DNA from: CAG-791 sp963593905
Lineage (GTDB): Bacteria; Bacillota; Clostridia; Lachnospirales; Lachnospiraceae
Assembly: GCA_963593905.1 (NCBI GenBank)
Contig: CAVBBL010000005.1
Coordinates: 48,283-112,282, forward strand
Length of the DNA: 64,000 nucleotides
Direction of reading: 5' to 3'
Position numbers and translations under genes: made by a program
Shown: positions 9,127 through 18,890 of the stretch, in pieces
Numbering within the stretch: position 1 is the first letter of the stretch
Layout of the letters: every line of letters begins with the position of its first letter
Notes under the pieces: model-generated
The model's database searches: none
Seen by the model: the letters and a program-made list of their open reading frames with translations, nothing else
Told to the model about the DNA's origin: nothing

Positions 9127-12048
9127 CTAATCTCCACTTCTGAGCAGTTTTTTTACGTAGTATCCGGTGTAGGAGCCTCGGTCTGCCGCCACTTCTTCCG
9201 GCGTTCCTTTGGCAATCACTGTGCCGCCTCCATCGCCCCCCTCCGGGCCGATGTCAATGATATAATCCGCCGTCTTGATCACATCCAGATTGTGTTCGAT
9301 CACCACAACGGTATTGCCGCCCTCCACCAGCTTGTGCAGGATCTCTGTCAGCTTCTCCACATCTGCAAAATGCAGGCCGGTGGTGGGCTCGTCCAGAATA
9401 TAGATGGTCTTGCCGGTGCTCTTGCGGGAGAGCTCCGCTGCCAGCTTGATTCGCTGTGCCTCGCCGCCGGAAAGCTCCGTAGACGGCTGACCCAGTCTGA
9501 CATAGCCCAGTCCCACGTCATAGAGGGTCTGGATCTTATTGCGGATCCGCGGCACATTTTCAAAGAAGCTCACAGCCTCTTCCACCGTCATATTCAGCAC
9601 ATCGTAAATGCTCTTTCCTTTGTATTTGACCTCCAATGTCTCCCTGTTGTAGCGTCTGCCGTGGCAGACCTCGCAGGGCACGTACACATCCGGCAGGAAA
9701 TGCATTTCGATCTTGATAATGCCGTCGCCGCTGCAGGCCTCACATCTTCCTCCCTTTACATTAAAGGAAAAACGTCCCTTTGCATAGCCTCTGGCCTTTG
9801 CATCCGCTGTGGAGGCAAAAAGCTCCCGGATCATATCAAACACGCCGGTATAGGTGGCAGGATTGGAGCGAGGCGTCCGCCCGATGGGGGACTGATCGAT
9901 ATTGATGACCTTATCCAGCTGCTCCATGCCCTCTATGCCGTCATGTGCACCGGGCACCACTCTGGCTCTGTTCAGGGTCTTTGCCAAAGATTTATAAAGC
10001 ACTTCATTGACCAGAGAACTCTTGCCGGAGCCGGAGACGCCGGTGACTGCGGTCATAACACCCAGGGGAAAGGCAACATCGATGTGCTTTAAATTGTTCA
10101 CCGCTGCGCCCCGAACCGTCAGATAACCGGAAGGCTTCCTGCGCTCTGCGGGAACGGGAATAGAACGTGCTCCTGAGAGATACTGTCCTGTAACAGATTC
10201 CGGTATCTCCATGATCTCCTCTGCCGTTCCCACAGCCACCACTTCTCCGCCGTGAGAACCGGCGCCGGGGCCTATATCCACAATATAATCTGCCTCCCGC
10301 ATGGTGTCCTCGTCGTGTTCTACCACAATCACTGTATTCCCAAGATCTCTGAGGTTTTTCAAGGTACGCAGAAGTTTGTCATTATCCCGCTGATGCAGGC
10401 CGATACTGGGCTCATCCAGGATATAGCATACCCCCACCAGGCCGGAGCCGATCTGCGTCGCCAGACGGATTCTCTGTGCCTCTCCGCCGGAAAGAGTAGC
10501 GGTAGCTCTGGCCAGTGTCAGATAGTCCAGACCCACGTCATTGAGGAACCCTACCCGGGCGCCGATTTCTTTCAGGATCTGACGTCCGATTTGTTCCTGT
10601 GTGGGAGTCAGCGGCAGCTTTTCTATAAAGCCATGGAGGCTGCCGATGGACATACACGTCAGCTCGTAAATATCTTTATCCGCCACGGTCACGGCAAGGG
10701 ATTCTCTCTTTAACCGCTTGCCGCCGCAAAGCTTGCAGGGAGTGATCTCCATAAATTCCTCATACTCCGCCTTCATCACCTCTGATCCGGTCTCCCGGTA
10801 GCGGCGCTGTGTATTTTTGATCAGTCCCTCAAAGGCTATGGGATAGACGCCGGATCCCCTCTGTCCCTCATAATGTACATCCACCTTTATCTCTGTGCCG
10901 TACATCAGTATATCCTGAATCTTTTTGGGCAGCTCCTTCCAGGGCACGTCCAGGCGAAATTTAAAATGTTCTGCCAGTGCCTGCAGGGTTGCATAGGTAA
11001 AGCTCCCCGGTGAAGTACAGGACTGCCAGCCCAGCACCGCAATAGCCCCCTCCAGTATGGAGAGGCTTTGATCCGGTACGATGAGAGCCGGGTCAAATTC
11101 CATCCTGTAGCCCAGTCCTGCGCACTCCGGGCAGGCGCCGAAAGGATTATTAAAGGAAAAACTGCGGGGCTCAATTTCCGATATGCTGGTACCGCATTCC
11201 GGGCAGGCAAAGTTCTGTGAGAACTGCAGCAGCTCTCCTCCGATGACGTCCACTTGCAGCTGCCCGTCTGCCAGGGCCAGGGCATTTTCCACAGAATCTG
11301 TCAGTCTGCGCTCCATACCTTCCTTGACCACCAGACGATCCACCACGATCTCAATGCTGTGGCGAATATTTTTTTCCAGGGAAATATCCTCTGAGAGATC
11401 ATACAGATTACCGTCTATCCGCACACGGACATAGCCGGCCCGTCTGGCTCTGTCTAAGACCTTTACGTGTTCTCCCTTACGTCCCTTCACCACCGGTGCC
11501 AGAATCTGCAGTTTCGTTCCCGCCGGCAGCTTCATGATCTGGTCCGTCATCTGGTCTACTGTCTGCCTCGCGATCTCTCTGCCGCAGTCCGGACAATGGG
11601 GAATCCCCACTCTGGCATAGAGCAGACGCAGATAATCATAGATTTCCGTCACGGTTCCCACTGTAGATCTGGGGTTTCGATTGGTAGATTTCTGATCGAT
11701 GGAAATAGCCGGCGACAGGCCTTCTATGCTCTCCACATCCGGTTTTTCCATCTGTCCTAAAAACTGTCTGGCATAGGAAGACAAGGACTCCATGTATCGC
11801 CGCTGTCCCTCTGCGTAGATGGTATCAAAGGCCAGAGAAGACTTGCCGGAGCCGGACAGACCGGTGAGTACCACCAGCTCATCCCTTGGAATATCCACGC
11901 TGACATTCTTAAGGTTGTGCTCGTTGGCGCCCCGGATCCTGATATAATTCTCAGCCTTCCTATGCCTGTATTTCTTTCTTATCTTTTGCTCGTTTTCCAC
12001 AATCGCTGCATTCTTTTCCAGCGTTGTCCACACATCTCTTTTTTTCAT
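9127..12048 (-). CDS. uvrA: UvrA, excinuclease ABC subunit A
   Basis: Damage-recognition ATPase of nucleotide excision repair. Two ABC modules are present: the first P-loop (LTGLSGSGKSSLAFDT) near the N-terminus, the second (VTGVSGSGKSSLVNEV) at about residue 625, each with an LSGGEAQRI signature. Zinc cysteines include CPDCG, CPECG and CEACSGDG...CEVC. The start is placed at 12048 (MKKRDVW...), where AGAGGTAGTC precedes the ATG. Reading further upstream only translates a hairpin element. uvrB lies directly upstream, so the two are probably expressed together. Confidence 0.97.
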   Translation of the reverse strand: MKKRDVWTTLEKNAAIVENEQKIRKKYRHRKAENYIRIRGANEHNLKNVSVDIPRDELVVLTGLSGSGKSSLAFDTIYAEGQRRYMESLSSYARQFLGQMEKPDVESIEGLSPAISIDQKSTNRNPRSTVGTVTEIYDYLRLLYARVGIPHCPDCGREIARQTVDQMTDQIMKLPAGTKLQILAPVVKGRKGEHVKVLDRARRAGYVRVRIDGNLYDLSEDISLEKNIRHSIEIVVDRLVVKEGMERRLTDSVENALALADGQLQVDVIGGELLQFSQNFACPECGTSISEIEPRSFSFNNPFGACPECAGLGYRMEFDPALIVPDQSLSILEGAIAVLGWQSCTSPGSFTYATLQALAEHFKFRLDVPWKELPKKIQDILMYGTEIKVDVHYEGQRGSGVYPIAFEGLIKNTQRRYRETGSEVMKAEYEEFMEITPCKLCGGKRLKRESLAVTVADKDIYELTCMSIGSLHGFIEKLPLTPTQEQIGRQILKEIGARVGFLNDVGLDYLTLARATATLSGGEAQRIRLATQIGSGLVGVCYILDEPSIGLHQRDNDKLLRTLKNLRDLGNTVIVVEHDEDTMREADYIVDIGPGAGSHGGEVVAVGTAEEIMEIPESVTGQYLSGARSIPVPAERRKPSGYLTVRGAAVNNLKHIDVAFPLGVMTAVTGVSGSGKSSLVNEVLYKSLAKTLNRARVVPGAHDGIEGMEQLDKVINIDQSPIGRTPRSNPATYTGVFDMIRELFASTADAKARGYAKGRFSFNVKGGRCEACSGDGIIKIEMHFLPDVYVPCEVCHGRRYNRETLEVKYKGKSIYDVLNMTVEEAVSFFENVPRIRNKIQTLYDVGLGYVRLGQPSTELSGGEAQRIKLAAELSRKSTGKTIYILDEPTTGLHFADVEKLTEILHKLVEGGNTVVVIEHNLDVIKTADYIIDIGPEGGDGGGTVIAKGTPEEVAADRGSYTGYYVKKLLRSGD

Positions 12049-12068
12049 GACTACCTCTATGTGTACAG

Positions 12069-12130
12069 GCCGCAGACCTTTCTGCGGCTGCGCCATACGC
12101 GCAGACGTGGATGACGTTTATGTCCTCCAT
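12069..12130 (-). repeat. Family 1 leader-hairpin element (B-D) between uvrB and uvrA
   Basis: Module D (GCCGCAGA loop TCTGCGGC) immediately precedes the uvrA SD. A worn B module (GTGGATGAC...GTCCTCCAT) lies on the uvrB side. It fills the intergenic space almost completely. Confidence 0.7.
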
Positions 12131-12131
12131 G

Positions 12132-14138
12132 TCATTCTGTTTTATTTTCCATCTCCAGCAGCTGCTTCTTTAATTCCACCATCTGATCCCGGAGCTGGGC
12201 AGCAGCCTCGAAATTAAGCTCGGCGGCAGCCTTGCGCATTTTCTTTTCCACCTTTGCTGCCAAAGCTTCCAGCTCTCCTTTGTTCATGGATTCCGGATCC
12301 TTTTCAAAGCGGTCCTCTTCCCTGGTGACCTCTCTGGAAATAGCGATCAGATCTCTGACCGCCTTGTGAATCGTCTCCGGCGTGATTCCGTGTGCCTCGT
12401 TATAGGCCTGCTGCACCTGGCGGCGTCTTGTGGTCTCTTCCATAGCCCGTTTCATGGAATCCGTAATGTGATCCGCATACATGATCACATGCCCCTGGGC
12501 ATTACGTGCCGCTCTGCCAATGGTCTGGATCAGGGAAGTCTCCGACCGGAGGAATCCCTCCTTATCCGCATCCAGGATGGCCACCAGAGCGATCTCCGGG
12601 ATATCCAGACCCTCCCGGAGCAGATTGATGCCCACCAAAACATCGAATACATCCAGACGCATGTCCCGAATGATCTGGGTGCGCTCCAGCGTATCAATGT
12701 CTGAATGAAGATACTTGACCCGGATCCCGGCCTCTGCCAGATATTCTGTCAGATCCTCTGCCATTTTCTTTGTCAGTGTCGTCACCAGCACCTTATTCTT
12801 GCGGTCGGTCTCTGCACGGATTTCTCCGATCAGGTCGTCGATCTGCCCCTGTACCGGCCGCACACTGATCTCGGGATCCAACAGCCCTGTGGGACGAATG
12901 ATCTGCTCCGCACGCAGCAATTCATGATCCTGTTCATACTCTCCCGGGGTGGCAGAGACGAACAGCAGCTGGTCGATCCGCTGTTCAAATTCTCCGAAAC
13001 TGAGAGGTCTGTTATCCATCGCAGAAGGCAGGCGGAAACCATAGTCCACCAGCGTCTGCTTCCGAGAGCGATCTCCGGCGTACATGGCGCCGATCTGGGG
13101 CACGGTGATATGAGACTCATCAATGATGATGAGATAATCCCCCTTAAAGAAATCCATAAGACAATGGGGCGGCGAACCTGCCGGCATGCCCGTCAGATGT
13201 CTGGAATAATTCTCTATGCCGGAGCAAAAGCCGGTCTCCCGCAGCATCTCTATGTCAAAGTTCGTGCGTTCGGAGATTCGCTGCGCCTCCAGCAGCTTAT
13301 CTTCCCCTTGGAAAAAGCGAACTCTTTCCTTTAATTCCTGAGAAATGGTCTCGCAGGCGTGCTCTATCTTTTCGTGAGCTACTACATAATGGGAAGCTGG
13401 AAAAATGGAAATATGACTGCGCTGGGCGATCGCTTTGCCGGTGAGAGGCTCTACCTCTGTGATGCGGTCGATCTCATCCCCGAAGAATTCCACCCGAATC
13501 CAGTAATCACCGCCCTCCGCAGGGCAGATTTCCATCACATCTCCCCGCACCCGAAAGCTGCCTCGCTCCAGCGTCATATCATTGCGGGTATACTGGATGG
13601 CAATGAGTTCCTCTACCACCTCATCTCGATCCTTTTCCATGCCCGGACGCAGGGAAACTGTCATGCCCTCATAATCCTCCGGACTGCCCAGTCCGTAAAT
13701 ACAGGAGACACTGGCCACCACGATCACATCCCTGCGCTCCGTCAGCGCCGCTGTGGCAGACAGCCGAAGCTTATCTATCTCATCATTGACAGAAGAATCC
13801 TTTGCAATATAGGTATCACTGGAGGGCACATAAGCCTCCGGCTGATAGTAATCATAATAAGAAACGAAATACTCCACCGCATTTTCCGGAAAGAATTCCT
13901 TAAATTCCGAATACAGCTGTCCCGCCAATGTCTTATTATGGCTGATGATCAGTGTAGGTTTATTCAATGCTGCAATCACATTGGCCATGGTAAAAGTCTT
14001 GCCGGAACCCGTGACGCCCAGAAGGGTCTCGAACTGATTACCTTCCTTAAATCCCTTTACCAATTCTTCAATAGCCCGGGGCTGATCCCCTGTGGGCTGA
14101 TAGGTGCTGTGAAGTTTGAATTTCTGCTCACTTGCCAT
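12132..14138 (-). CDS. uvrB: UvrB, excinuclease ABC subunit B
   Basis: Helicase-like damage-verification subunit that pairs with UvrA. Walker A is GVTGSGKTFTMANV (about residues 41-54). The beta-hairpin region YYDYYQPEAYVP, the helicase motif DESH, QTIGRAARN near residue 540 and a C-terminal UVR domain (ELEALAAKVEKKMRKAA...) are all present. Length 668 is standard. SD GGGAGAAG precedes the ATG; a terminator of the upstream protease gene ends just before. Confidence 0.97.
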   Translation of the reverse strand: MASEQKFKLHSTYQPTGDQPRAIEELVKGFKEGNQFETLLGVTGSGKTFTMANVIAALNKPTLIISHNKTLAGQLYSEFKEFFPENAVEYFVSYYDYYQPEAYVPSSDTYIAKDSSVNDEIDKLRLSATAALTERRDVIVVASVSCIYGLGSPEDYEGMTVSLRPGMEKDRDEVVEELIAIQYTRNDMTLERGSFRVRGDVMEICPAEGGDYWIRVEFFGDEIDRITEVEPLTGKAIAQRSHISIFPASHYVVAHEKIEHACETISQELKERVRFFQGEDKLLEAQRISERTNFDIEMLRETGFCSGIENYSRHLTGMPAGSPPHCLMDFFKGDYLIIIDESHITVPQIGAMYAGDRSRKQTLVDYGFRLPSAMDNRPLSFGEFEQRIDQLLFVSATPGEYEQDHELLRAEQIIRPTGLLDPEISVRPVQGQIDDLIGEIRAETDRKNKVLVTTLTKKMAEDLTEYLAEAGIRVKYLHSDIDTLERTQIIRDMRLDVFDVLVGINLLREGLDIPEIALVAILDADKEGFLRSETSLIQTIGRAARNAQGHVIMYADHITDSMKRAMEETTRRRQVQQAYNEAHGITPETIHKAVRDLIAISREVTREEDRFEKDPESMNKGELEALAAKVEKKMRKAAAELNFEAAAQLRDQMVELKKQLLEMENKTE

Positions 14139-14164
14139 AGCTGCCTGCTTCTCCCATCCGTTTC

Positions 14165-14193
14165 AAAAAAGACTGCAGCATACCTGCTGCAGC
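14165..14193 (-). terminator. Rho-independent terminator after the S41 protease gene
   Basis: Reading minus: a GGCTGCAGCA...TGCTGCAGTC stem followed at once by TTTTTT. It separates the ftsE-ftsX-M23-S41 module from uvrB. Confidence 0.88.
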
Positions 14194-14202
14194 CTCTCGT
14201 TT

Positions 14203-15558
14203 CTATTTGGAAGTATCCTCTGACTTTTCCCCGGTCTTTTCCTCGGTTTGTCCCAATTTCTCCTGCATGACCTCTATTGCCTTATTCAGCTGATCATCCG
14301 TACCGTCCGCATAGTATTTCTCTGCGTCGAAATCACACTCCACGTCCGGGGTGATTCCCTTTTTATTGATGTCCCGGCCGCCTCTGGTGTAATAGCCTGC
14401 TACTGTCAGCTTGACCGCAGAGCCATCGGTCAGAGAATAAATGGTCTGCATGACCCCTTTTCCATAGGTCTGCTTGCCTACAATGGTGCCGATGCCGGCG
14501 TCCTGAATGGCGCCTGTCAGGATTTCTGATGCACTGGCAGAATACTCATTTACCAACACCACTACAGGCACATCCAATGCATCCTCGCCGTCACAGGTGT
14601 AATCCACCCGCTCGCCGTCTTTATATACAGCATAGAACACCAGACCCTCCGGCAGAATGTGATTGGCAACTTCTGTCACTACGGAGACATCACCACCGGG
14701 GTTGCTGCGCAAATCCAGGATCAGCCCTTTCATTCCCTGTTCCTTCATGTTCGTCAGTGCTGTGCTGAACTGGTCCACCGTAACCTTATCAAACTCCGTG
14801 ATCTGCACATAAGCAATATCATTGTCCAGCATCTTGCTGTTTACGGTAGGGGAGCTCACCTGGGCTCGCTGAATGTCCATCTCCAGAAAATCTGATTCAC
14901 CTTCCCGGTAAATGGTCAGATGCACCATGGTGCCTTCCTCGCCCTTTACCTTACTCACCACTTCATCCGTGGTAAGTCCTACCGCTGACTCTCCATCGAT
15001 CTCATAAATCTTATCTCCGGCGCGAAGGCCTGCCTTCTCTGCCGGCGTATCTGCAATGACACCCACAATGGTGGTCATCTGGGTAGTGTTATCCAAGGCC
15101 AGATAAGCGCCGATTCCATAATAGATTCCCTGCATATTATTGCGCAGATCCTTCACCTCATCAGCCGTATAATAAGTCGAATAGGGATCCTCCAGAGATT
15201 CCAGCAGACCTTTGTACATCCCGTCTTCCTTCTGCTGTGTCGTCACCTCATCGGACTTGTAATAATATTTATTGATGGAATCCTCCAGCAGCTGGAGCTT
15301 GTATACCGAATCCGTATTGATGGCTGTGGAGGACGCTTCTTCACCGTCTCCGTCACTCTCCTGCACTGCTGTGCTCTGTCCGCCGCCCAAAAGCCCGAGA
15401 TTCCAGGCCGCGAAGCCAATACCTGCTGCCACGCCGGTCACCAGGATACCGGTCAGCAATCCTCCCAGATAATAGCGTATGCCGCCGGGTTTCTTCTTTT
15501 CCTGTACCACTTCCTGCATTTCGACGGATGCCTGCACATCCTCCTGCTGTTCTTCCAT
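14203..15558 (-). CDS. S41 family C-terminal processing protease (CtpA/CtpB-like)
   Basis: Membrane-anchored serine protease acting outside the membrane. A cytoplasmic N-terminus, one membrane helix (about residues 30-52), a PDZ domain (about 130-215) and an S41 core follow. The catalytic Ser is in NEYSASASEI and the catalytic Lys in GKQTYGKGVMQ. Start chosen at 15558 (MEEQQEDV) because GGAGGTAACT sits directly before it. It lies next to an M23 hydrolase and ftsEX, suggesting it processes a cell-wall hydrolase or division protein; this is inferred from context. Confidence 0.92.
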   Translation of the reverse strand: MEEQQEDVQASVEMQEVVQEKKKPGGIRYYLGGLLTGILVTGVAAGIGFAAWNLGLLGGGQSTAVQESDGDGEEASSTAINTDSVYKLQLLEDSINKYYYKSDEVTTQQKEDGMYKGLLESLEDPYSTYYTADEVKDLRNNMQGIYYGIGAYLALDNTTQMTTIVGVIADTPAEKAGLRAGDKIYEIDGESAVGLTTDEVVSKVKGEEGTMVHLTIYREGESDFLEMDIQRAQVSSPTVNSKMLDNDIAYVQITEFDKVTVDQFSTALTNMKEQGMKGLILDLRSNPGGDVSVVTEVANHILPEGLVFYAVYKDGERVDYTCDGEDALDVPVVVLVNEYSASASEILTGAIQDAGIGTIVGKQTYGKGVMQTIYSLTDGSAVKLTVAGYYTRGGRDINKKGITPDVECDFDAEKYYADGTDDQLNKAIEVMQEKLGQTEEKTGEKSEDTSK

Positions 15559-15570
15559 AGTTACCTCCAT

Positions 15571-15690
15571 ATGCCGCAACGATTACGGCACCACGAAGAG
15601 AATTTTGCGAAGGCGAATTCTCCGATACGCAGCCGAATGTCGTGCAACAACATTTGGCTGTATTGATGACGTTTACAGCATCAATGTAAA
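15571..15690 (-). repeat. Family 1 leader-hairpin element upstream of the S41 protease gene
   Basis: Reading minus: B (ATTGATG...CATCAAT type), an extra hairpin (ACAGCCAAATGT paired with ACATTCGGCTGC), C (GGAGAATTCGCC...AATTCTC) and D (GTGCCGTAATCG...TGCGGCAT), then GGAGGTAACTATG. The A module is not clear. Confidence 0.8.
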
Positions 15691-15737
15691 AACTGTAATG
15701 TAACATCTAAAATGACTAATGCCTTTTTAGACATTCC

Positions 15738-16964
15738 TTACTTGCCAAGATAATTCCAGGGGCTTACGTAAGAGCCGTTCAGTCTCACTGAAAAGTGCAG
15801 GTGGTTGCCTGTGGAATTTCCGGTACTGCCCACGGCAGCAATCTGCTGTCCCTGCGACACACTCTGCCCTTTGGAGACATACAGAGCCGAAGCGTGCATA
15901 TAAATCGTATACAATCCGTCTCCATGATCGATCATGATGTAATTACCCATGGAACTGCTGTATGCCGCAGCCACCACCGTGCCGTCATAGGCCGCCAGAA
16001 TCGGCGATCCACCGGGAGCTGCCATATCCAGACCGTTGTGGAAACGCTGATCTCCGTAAATAGGATGGGTCCGGTAGCCAAACTCCGAGGAAATATAGGT
16101 GTACGAAGGCGCCGGCCAGGTGAACATGCCGCCATTATAATGCCGCTGGTTCTCTGCGGCAAGCTGTGCTTTTTCTGAAGCCACCGCGGACTCCAATGCT
16201 GATATTTCCGCGTTCTGCTGGGCTACCTGTGCCTCATACTCAGCGATGGTGGCATTCTGTCCTTCCAGGTCATCCTCTACGCTGGCCATCTGGGTCTTTT
16301 TGTCCGCCAGAAGACTTTCCATATTGGCCTGTTCCTGCTCCAGCTCTTCCTCCGCGGCATCCAGTGTCTCTTTTTCTTCCTCCAATGCCTGCCTGGTGAC
16401 CTCTACCAATTTGACCTGCTGTGCATATTCCTCCAGCTTTTTGCGGTCATAGGCTGTCACCTGTTCGATATAATTGGCACGATTCAGCATCTCTCCAAAG
16501 CTCTTAGCTTCCATGAAGAGCTCTAAATAGGTTTCCTCTCCCCGTTCATACATAAAGCACATGCGCCTGATCATGGCCTGGTATTGTGCTTCCTGTTCCT
16601 CCTCGGCCGCCTGCAGTTCTTTCTGAGCCGCTTCAATCTCCTCCTCTTTGTCAGAGATCTTCGTCTTCAGCTCATCGATGTTGCTCTGCATCTGGGTCAG
16701 ATTAGAATCCAACTCACTGATATAGGACTGCAGATCGTTTTTGGAAGCCTGCAGCTGTTCCTTGACCTTTTTCAGATCGCTTAAATTGGACTGCATCTGC
16801 TGCCGTTCCTGCTTGGCAGACTGAATGGAGGCCTCCTTCTGACGTATACTGTCATTGGTCAGCTCCTCTGCCTGCACCTGTGCCGGCGCTGCCAGCCTCC
16901 CCGCTGCCAACGCAAGAGAGAGCAGGACCGCCGCTATTTTCCCCGGCCTGTTTATTTTTTTCAT
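15738..16964 (-). CDS. Secreted M23 murein hydrolase with long coiled coil (EnvC/PcsB-like architecture)
   Basis: Signal peptide (about residues 1-32, ending near AQVQA) is followed by about 220 residues of Glu/Gln/Lys-rich coiled coil and a C-terminal LytM/M23 domain with zinc ligands HNGLDMAAPGG (HxxxD) and HLHFSV. The partner of FtsEX in other bacteria (EnvC, PcsB, CwlO) combines a coiled coil with a hydrolase or activator domain, and ftsE-ftsX are directly upstream, so this is the likely FtsEX-controlled hydrolase. Start at 16964 follows GGAGATTAGG. Confidence 0.92.
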   Translation of the reverse strand: MKKINRPGKIAAVLLSLALAAGRLAAPAQVQAEELTNDSIRQKEASIQSAKQERQQMQSNLSDLKKVKEQLQASKNDLQSYISELDSNLTQMQSNIDELKTKISDKEEEIEAAQKELQAAEEEQEAQYQAMIRRMCFMYERGEETYLELFMEAKSFGEMLNRANYIEQVTAYDRKKLEEYAQQVKLVEVTRQALEEEKETLDAAEEELEQEQANMESLLADKKTQMASVEDDLEGQNATIAEYEAQVAQQNAEISALESAVASEKAQLAAENQRHYNGGMFTWPAPSYTYISSEFGYRTHPIYGDQRFHNGLDMAAPGGSPILAAYDGTVVAAAYSSSMGNYIMIDHGDGLYTIYMHASALYVSKGQSVSQGQQIAAVGSTGNSTGNHLHFSVRLNGSYVSPWNYLGK

Positions 16965-16975
16965 CCTAATCTCCA

Positions 16976-17030
16976 TGTCTGCGCAGCTATGCTGCGAGGC
17001 GGCGACAAGAATTTCCGATTCTTGTCTGCT
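16976..17030 (-). repeat. Family 2 leader-hairpin element (C-D) upstream of the M23 gene
   Basis: Reading minus: a C-type hairpin (GACAAGAATC...ATTCTTGTC) then a D-type (GCAGCATAGCTGC) and the SD ATGGAGATTAGG. The same D core occurs before degV. Confidence 0.75.
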
Positions 17031-17071
17031 GCATGACGATGATCATCCGAACCTGTGCATCCGTCCTTTTG

Positions 17072-17968
17072 CTAGACGCGCAGATGCTTACGCACCGTCA
17101 GTCCGCTGCCAAGAAAACCGATTCCCACGCCGAGGAGCATGGTCACGGGAACCAATGTCCGGAAAATTTCTCCCACGGAGAGGAAATTCATAAGCTGTGA
17201 GATCATGGAAAAGCGCTCTGCAAAATAAGTCATGGCCCTTCCGTAGATAAAATAAATGATGATCAGCGGCACGATGGAACCTGCCAGCCCGATGATCACG
17301 CCCTCGATGATGAAGGGCGCACGTACGAAGAAATCCGTAGCACCAATGTATTTCATGATATTGATCTCTTCTCTGCGCACGGAAATGCCTATCATGACAG
17401 TATTGCTGATCAGGAAGATGGATACGCCGAACAGAATCACGATGATGCCCACAGAGATATAGGCAATCAGCTTATTAACACCGCTTAATGCCGTAGCTGT
17501 GATCTCTGAGCGGTTGACCAAACGAACTTCATCCAGACCTTCCAGATAATTGACCAGAGTTCCCTGTTCACTTACATCTTTTAAGTAAATTTCCAGGTTT
17601 GCCTCATTTTCAAAGGGATTTTCGGTGAACCCTTCCGCGTACTCTCCCAGGTAATCCTCTTTAAAGGTATTCCACGCCTCCTCTGCGGAGACATAGACGA
17701 CCTTAGAGACCTCGTTTCGCTCTTCCAAACCGATCTTGATCTGATTGATCTGCTCTTCTGTCACACCCTCATTAAAGAACACCGTCACAGAGACACCTTC
17801 CTCTGCAGATTTAACCACATTCTGGAAATCCGCAATGATGGTATAGAAGAGACCGAATAAGAACAGACACGCCGCAATGGTAGCAACGGATGCCAGTGTA
17901 TACATTTTATTTCGGATCAGGCTCTTAAACCCCTGTCCGATGGAATAAAAGAACGTACTAATCCTCAT
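17072..17968 (-). CDS. ftsX: FtsX, division ABC transporter permease-like subunit
   Basis: Four-helix membrane partner of FtsE: one helix near residue 20-45, a large extracellular loop (about 50-160) that in the family contacts the hydrolase, then three helices (about 165-190, 215-240, 270-290). MacB/FtsX family. The gene overlaps the end of ftsE; ATG at 17968 (MRISTFF) is preferred over a GTG four codons upstream. Works with FtsE to gate peptidoglycan hydrolysis, likely via the adjacent M23 protein. Confidence 0.94.
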   Translation of the reverse strand: MRISTFFYSIGQGFKSLIRNKMYTLASVATIAACLFLFGLFYTIIADFQNVVKSAEEGVSVTVFFNEGVTEEQINQIKIGLEERNEVSKVVYVSAEEAWNTFKEDYLGEYAEGFTENPFENEANLEIYLKDVSEQGTLVNYLEGLDEVRLVNRSEITATALSGVNKLIAYISVGIIVILFGVSIFLISNTVMIGISVRREEINIMKYIGATDFFVRAPFIIEGVIIGLAGSIVPLIIIYFIYGRAMTYFAERFSMISQLMNFLSVGEIFRTLVPVTMLLGVGIGFLGSGLTVRKHLRV

Positions 17969-18686
17969 CGTTGTATACACCGCCTTCCTCGTCGTCTATG
18001 ATGACACCTCGCTTCATCGTGATGACTCTTTTATTCATTTGATTGACAATATCCATATTGTGGGTAACCACCACCACCGTCGTGCCGTTTTCATTGACCT
18101 GTTCCAGCAGGTTCATGATTTCCCAGGAATTCCGAGGGTCCAGATTACCGGTGGGCTCATCCGCCAGCAGGATCAGCGGTCTGTTCACCAAAGCCCTGGC
18201 CAACGCCACGCGCTGCTGCTCGCCGCCGGAGAGCTGAGAAGGCTTGCTCTTGTATTTATCAGCCAGACCCACTGTAGCCAGGATGCTGGGAACATTGCGC
18301 TTGATATTGGCAGAAGAGACCTGAATGATTCGCTGGGCAAAGGCTACGTTTTCGTAAACGTTGCGATCCTTTAAAAGACGGAAATCCTGGAACACAATGC
18401 CAAGGTTACGGCGGAACTTCGGTATTTTCCGATGCTTGATCGTATTTAAATCGTAACCCAGGACGTTGATGTTGCCCCTGGTGGGAGTCAGCTCCCGGAG
18501 AAGGAGTTTGATCAGAGTAGACTTACCGGAACCGGAATCTCCCACTATAAAAACAAATTCCCCTCTTCTGATGTCCAGAGAAACGCCGTTTAACGCTGCT
18601 GCACCTTTGGCATAAGCCTTGTACACACGGTCCATGGAAATGACCACATCATCCGGCACATCATATCTTCTCCTGTTCTTTCTCAT
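17958..18686 (-). CDS. ftsE: FtsE, division ABC ATPase
   Basis: ATPase of the FtsEX complex. Walker A GDSGSGKST, signature LSGGEQQRVALAR, Walker B ILLADEPTGNLD and the H-loop THN are visible. Start chosen at 18686 (MRKNRRRYDVPDD) because GGAGGGATTG precedes this ATG. The open frame upstream is a hairpin element and other non-coding sequence. 242 aa, slightly longer than typical because of a short N-terminal extension. Confidence 0.95.
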   Translation of the reverse strand: MRKNRRRYDVPDDVVISMDRVYKAYAKGAAALNGVSLDIRRGEFVFIVGDSGSGKSTLIKLLLRELTPTRGNINVLGYDLNTIKHRKIPKFRRNLGIVFQDFRLLKDRNVYENVAFAQRIIQVSSANIKRNVPSILATVGLADKYKSKPSQLSGGEQQRVALARALVNRPLILLADEPTGNLDPRNSWEIMNLLEQVNENGTTVVVVTHNMDIVNQMNKRVITMKRGVIIDDEEGGVYNDED

Positions 18687-18698
18687 CAATCCCTCCGA

Positions 18699-18719
18699 TG
18701 CCGCAGCATGCCGCGGCGG
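18699..18719 (-). repeat. D-type leader hairpin upstream of ftsE
   Basis: GCCGCGGCATGCTGCGGC-type stem directly before the ftsE SD, matching module D of the recurring element without A-C. Confidence 0.6.
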
Positions 18720-18890
18720 TGTTGCTGTACTTTTTGCACATATTGCCTGTTCGCTATAATACGCAGAGCCCCCAGGGCGCTCTGCGTATCTCATTGGTAT
18801 TCACCTATTGGTTATCCTGTCTGCGTTCTCTGCAACATCTGCGGCGATTTTGCCGCCCGGACGACAGATTCCGCAAACATCCTATCAGAA

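Noticed and set aside
9091..10092. 333-codon plus-strand open frame opposite uvrA
   Set aside because: Antisense shadow of a clear uvrA.
18759..18789. Perfect 11-bp hairpin (ATACGCAGAGC and partner) between the PucR-type gene and ftsE as a terminator
   Set aside because: No T run on the minus strand after the stem; could be a weak terminator or leader structure, not called.
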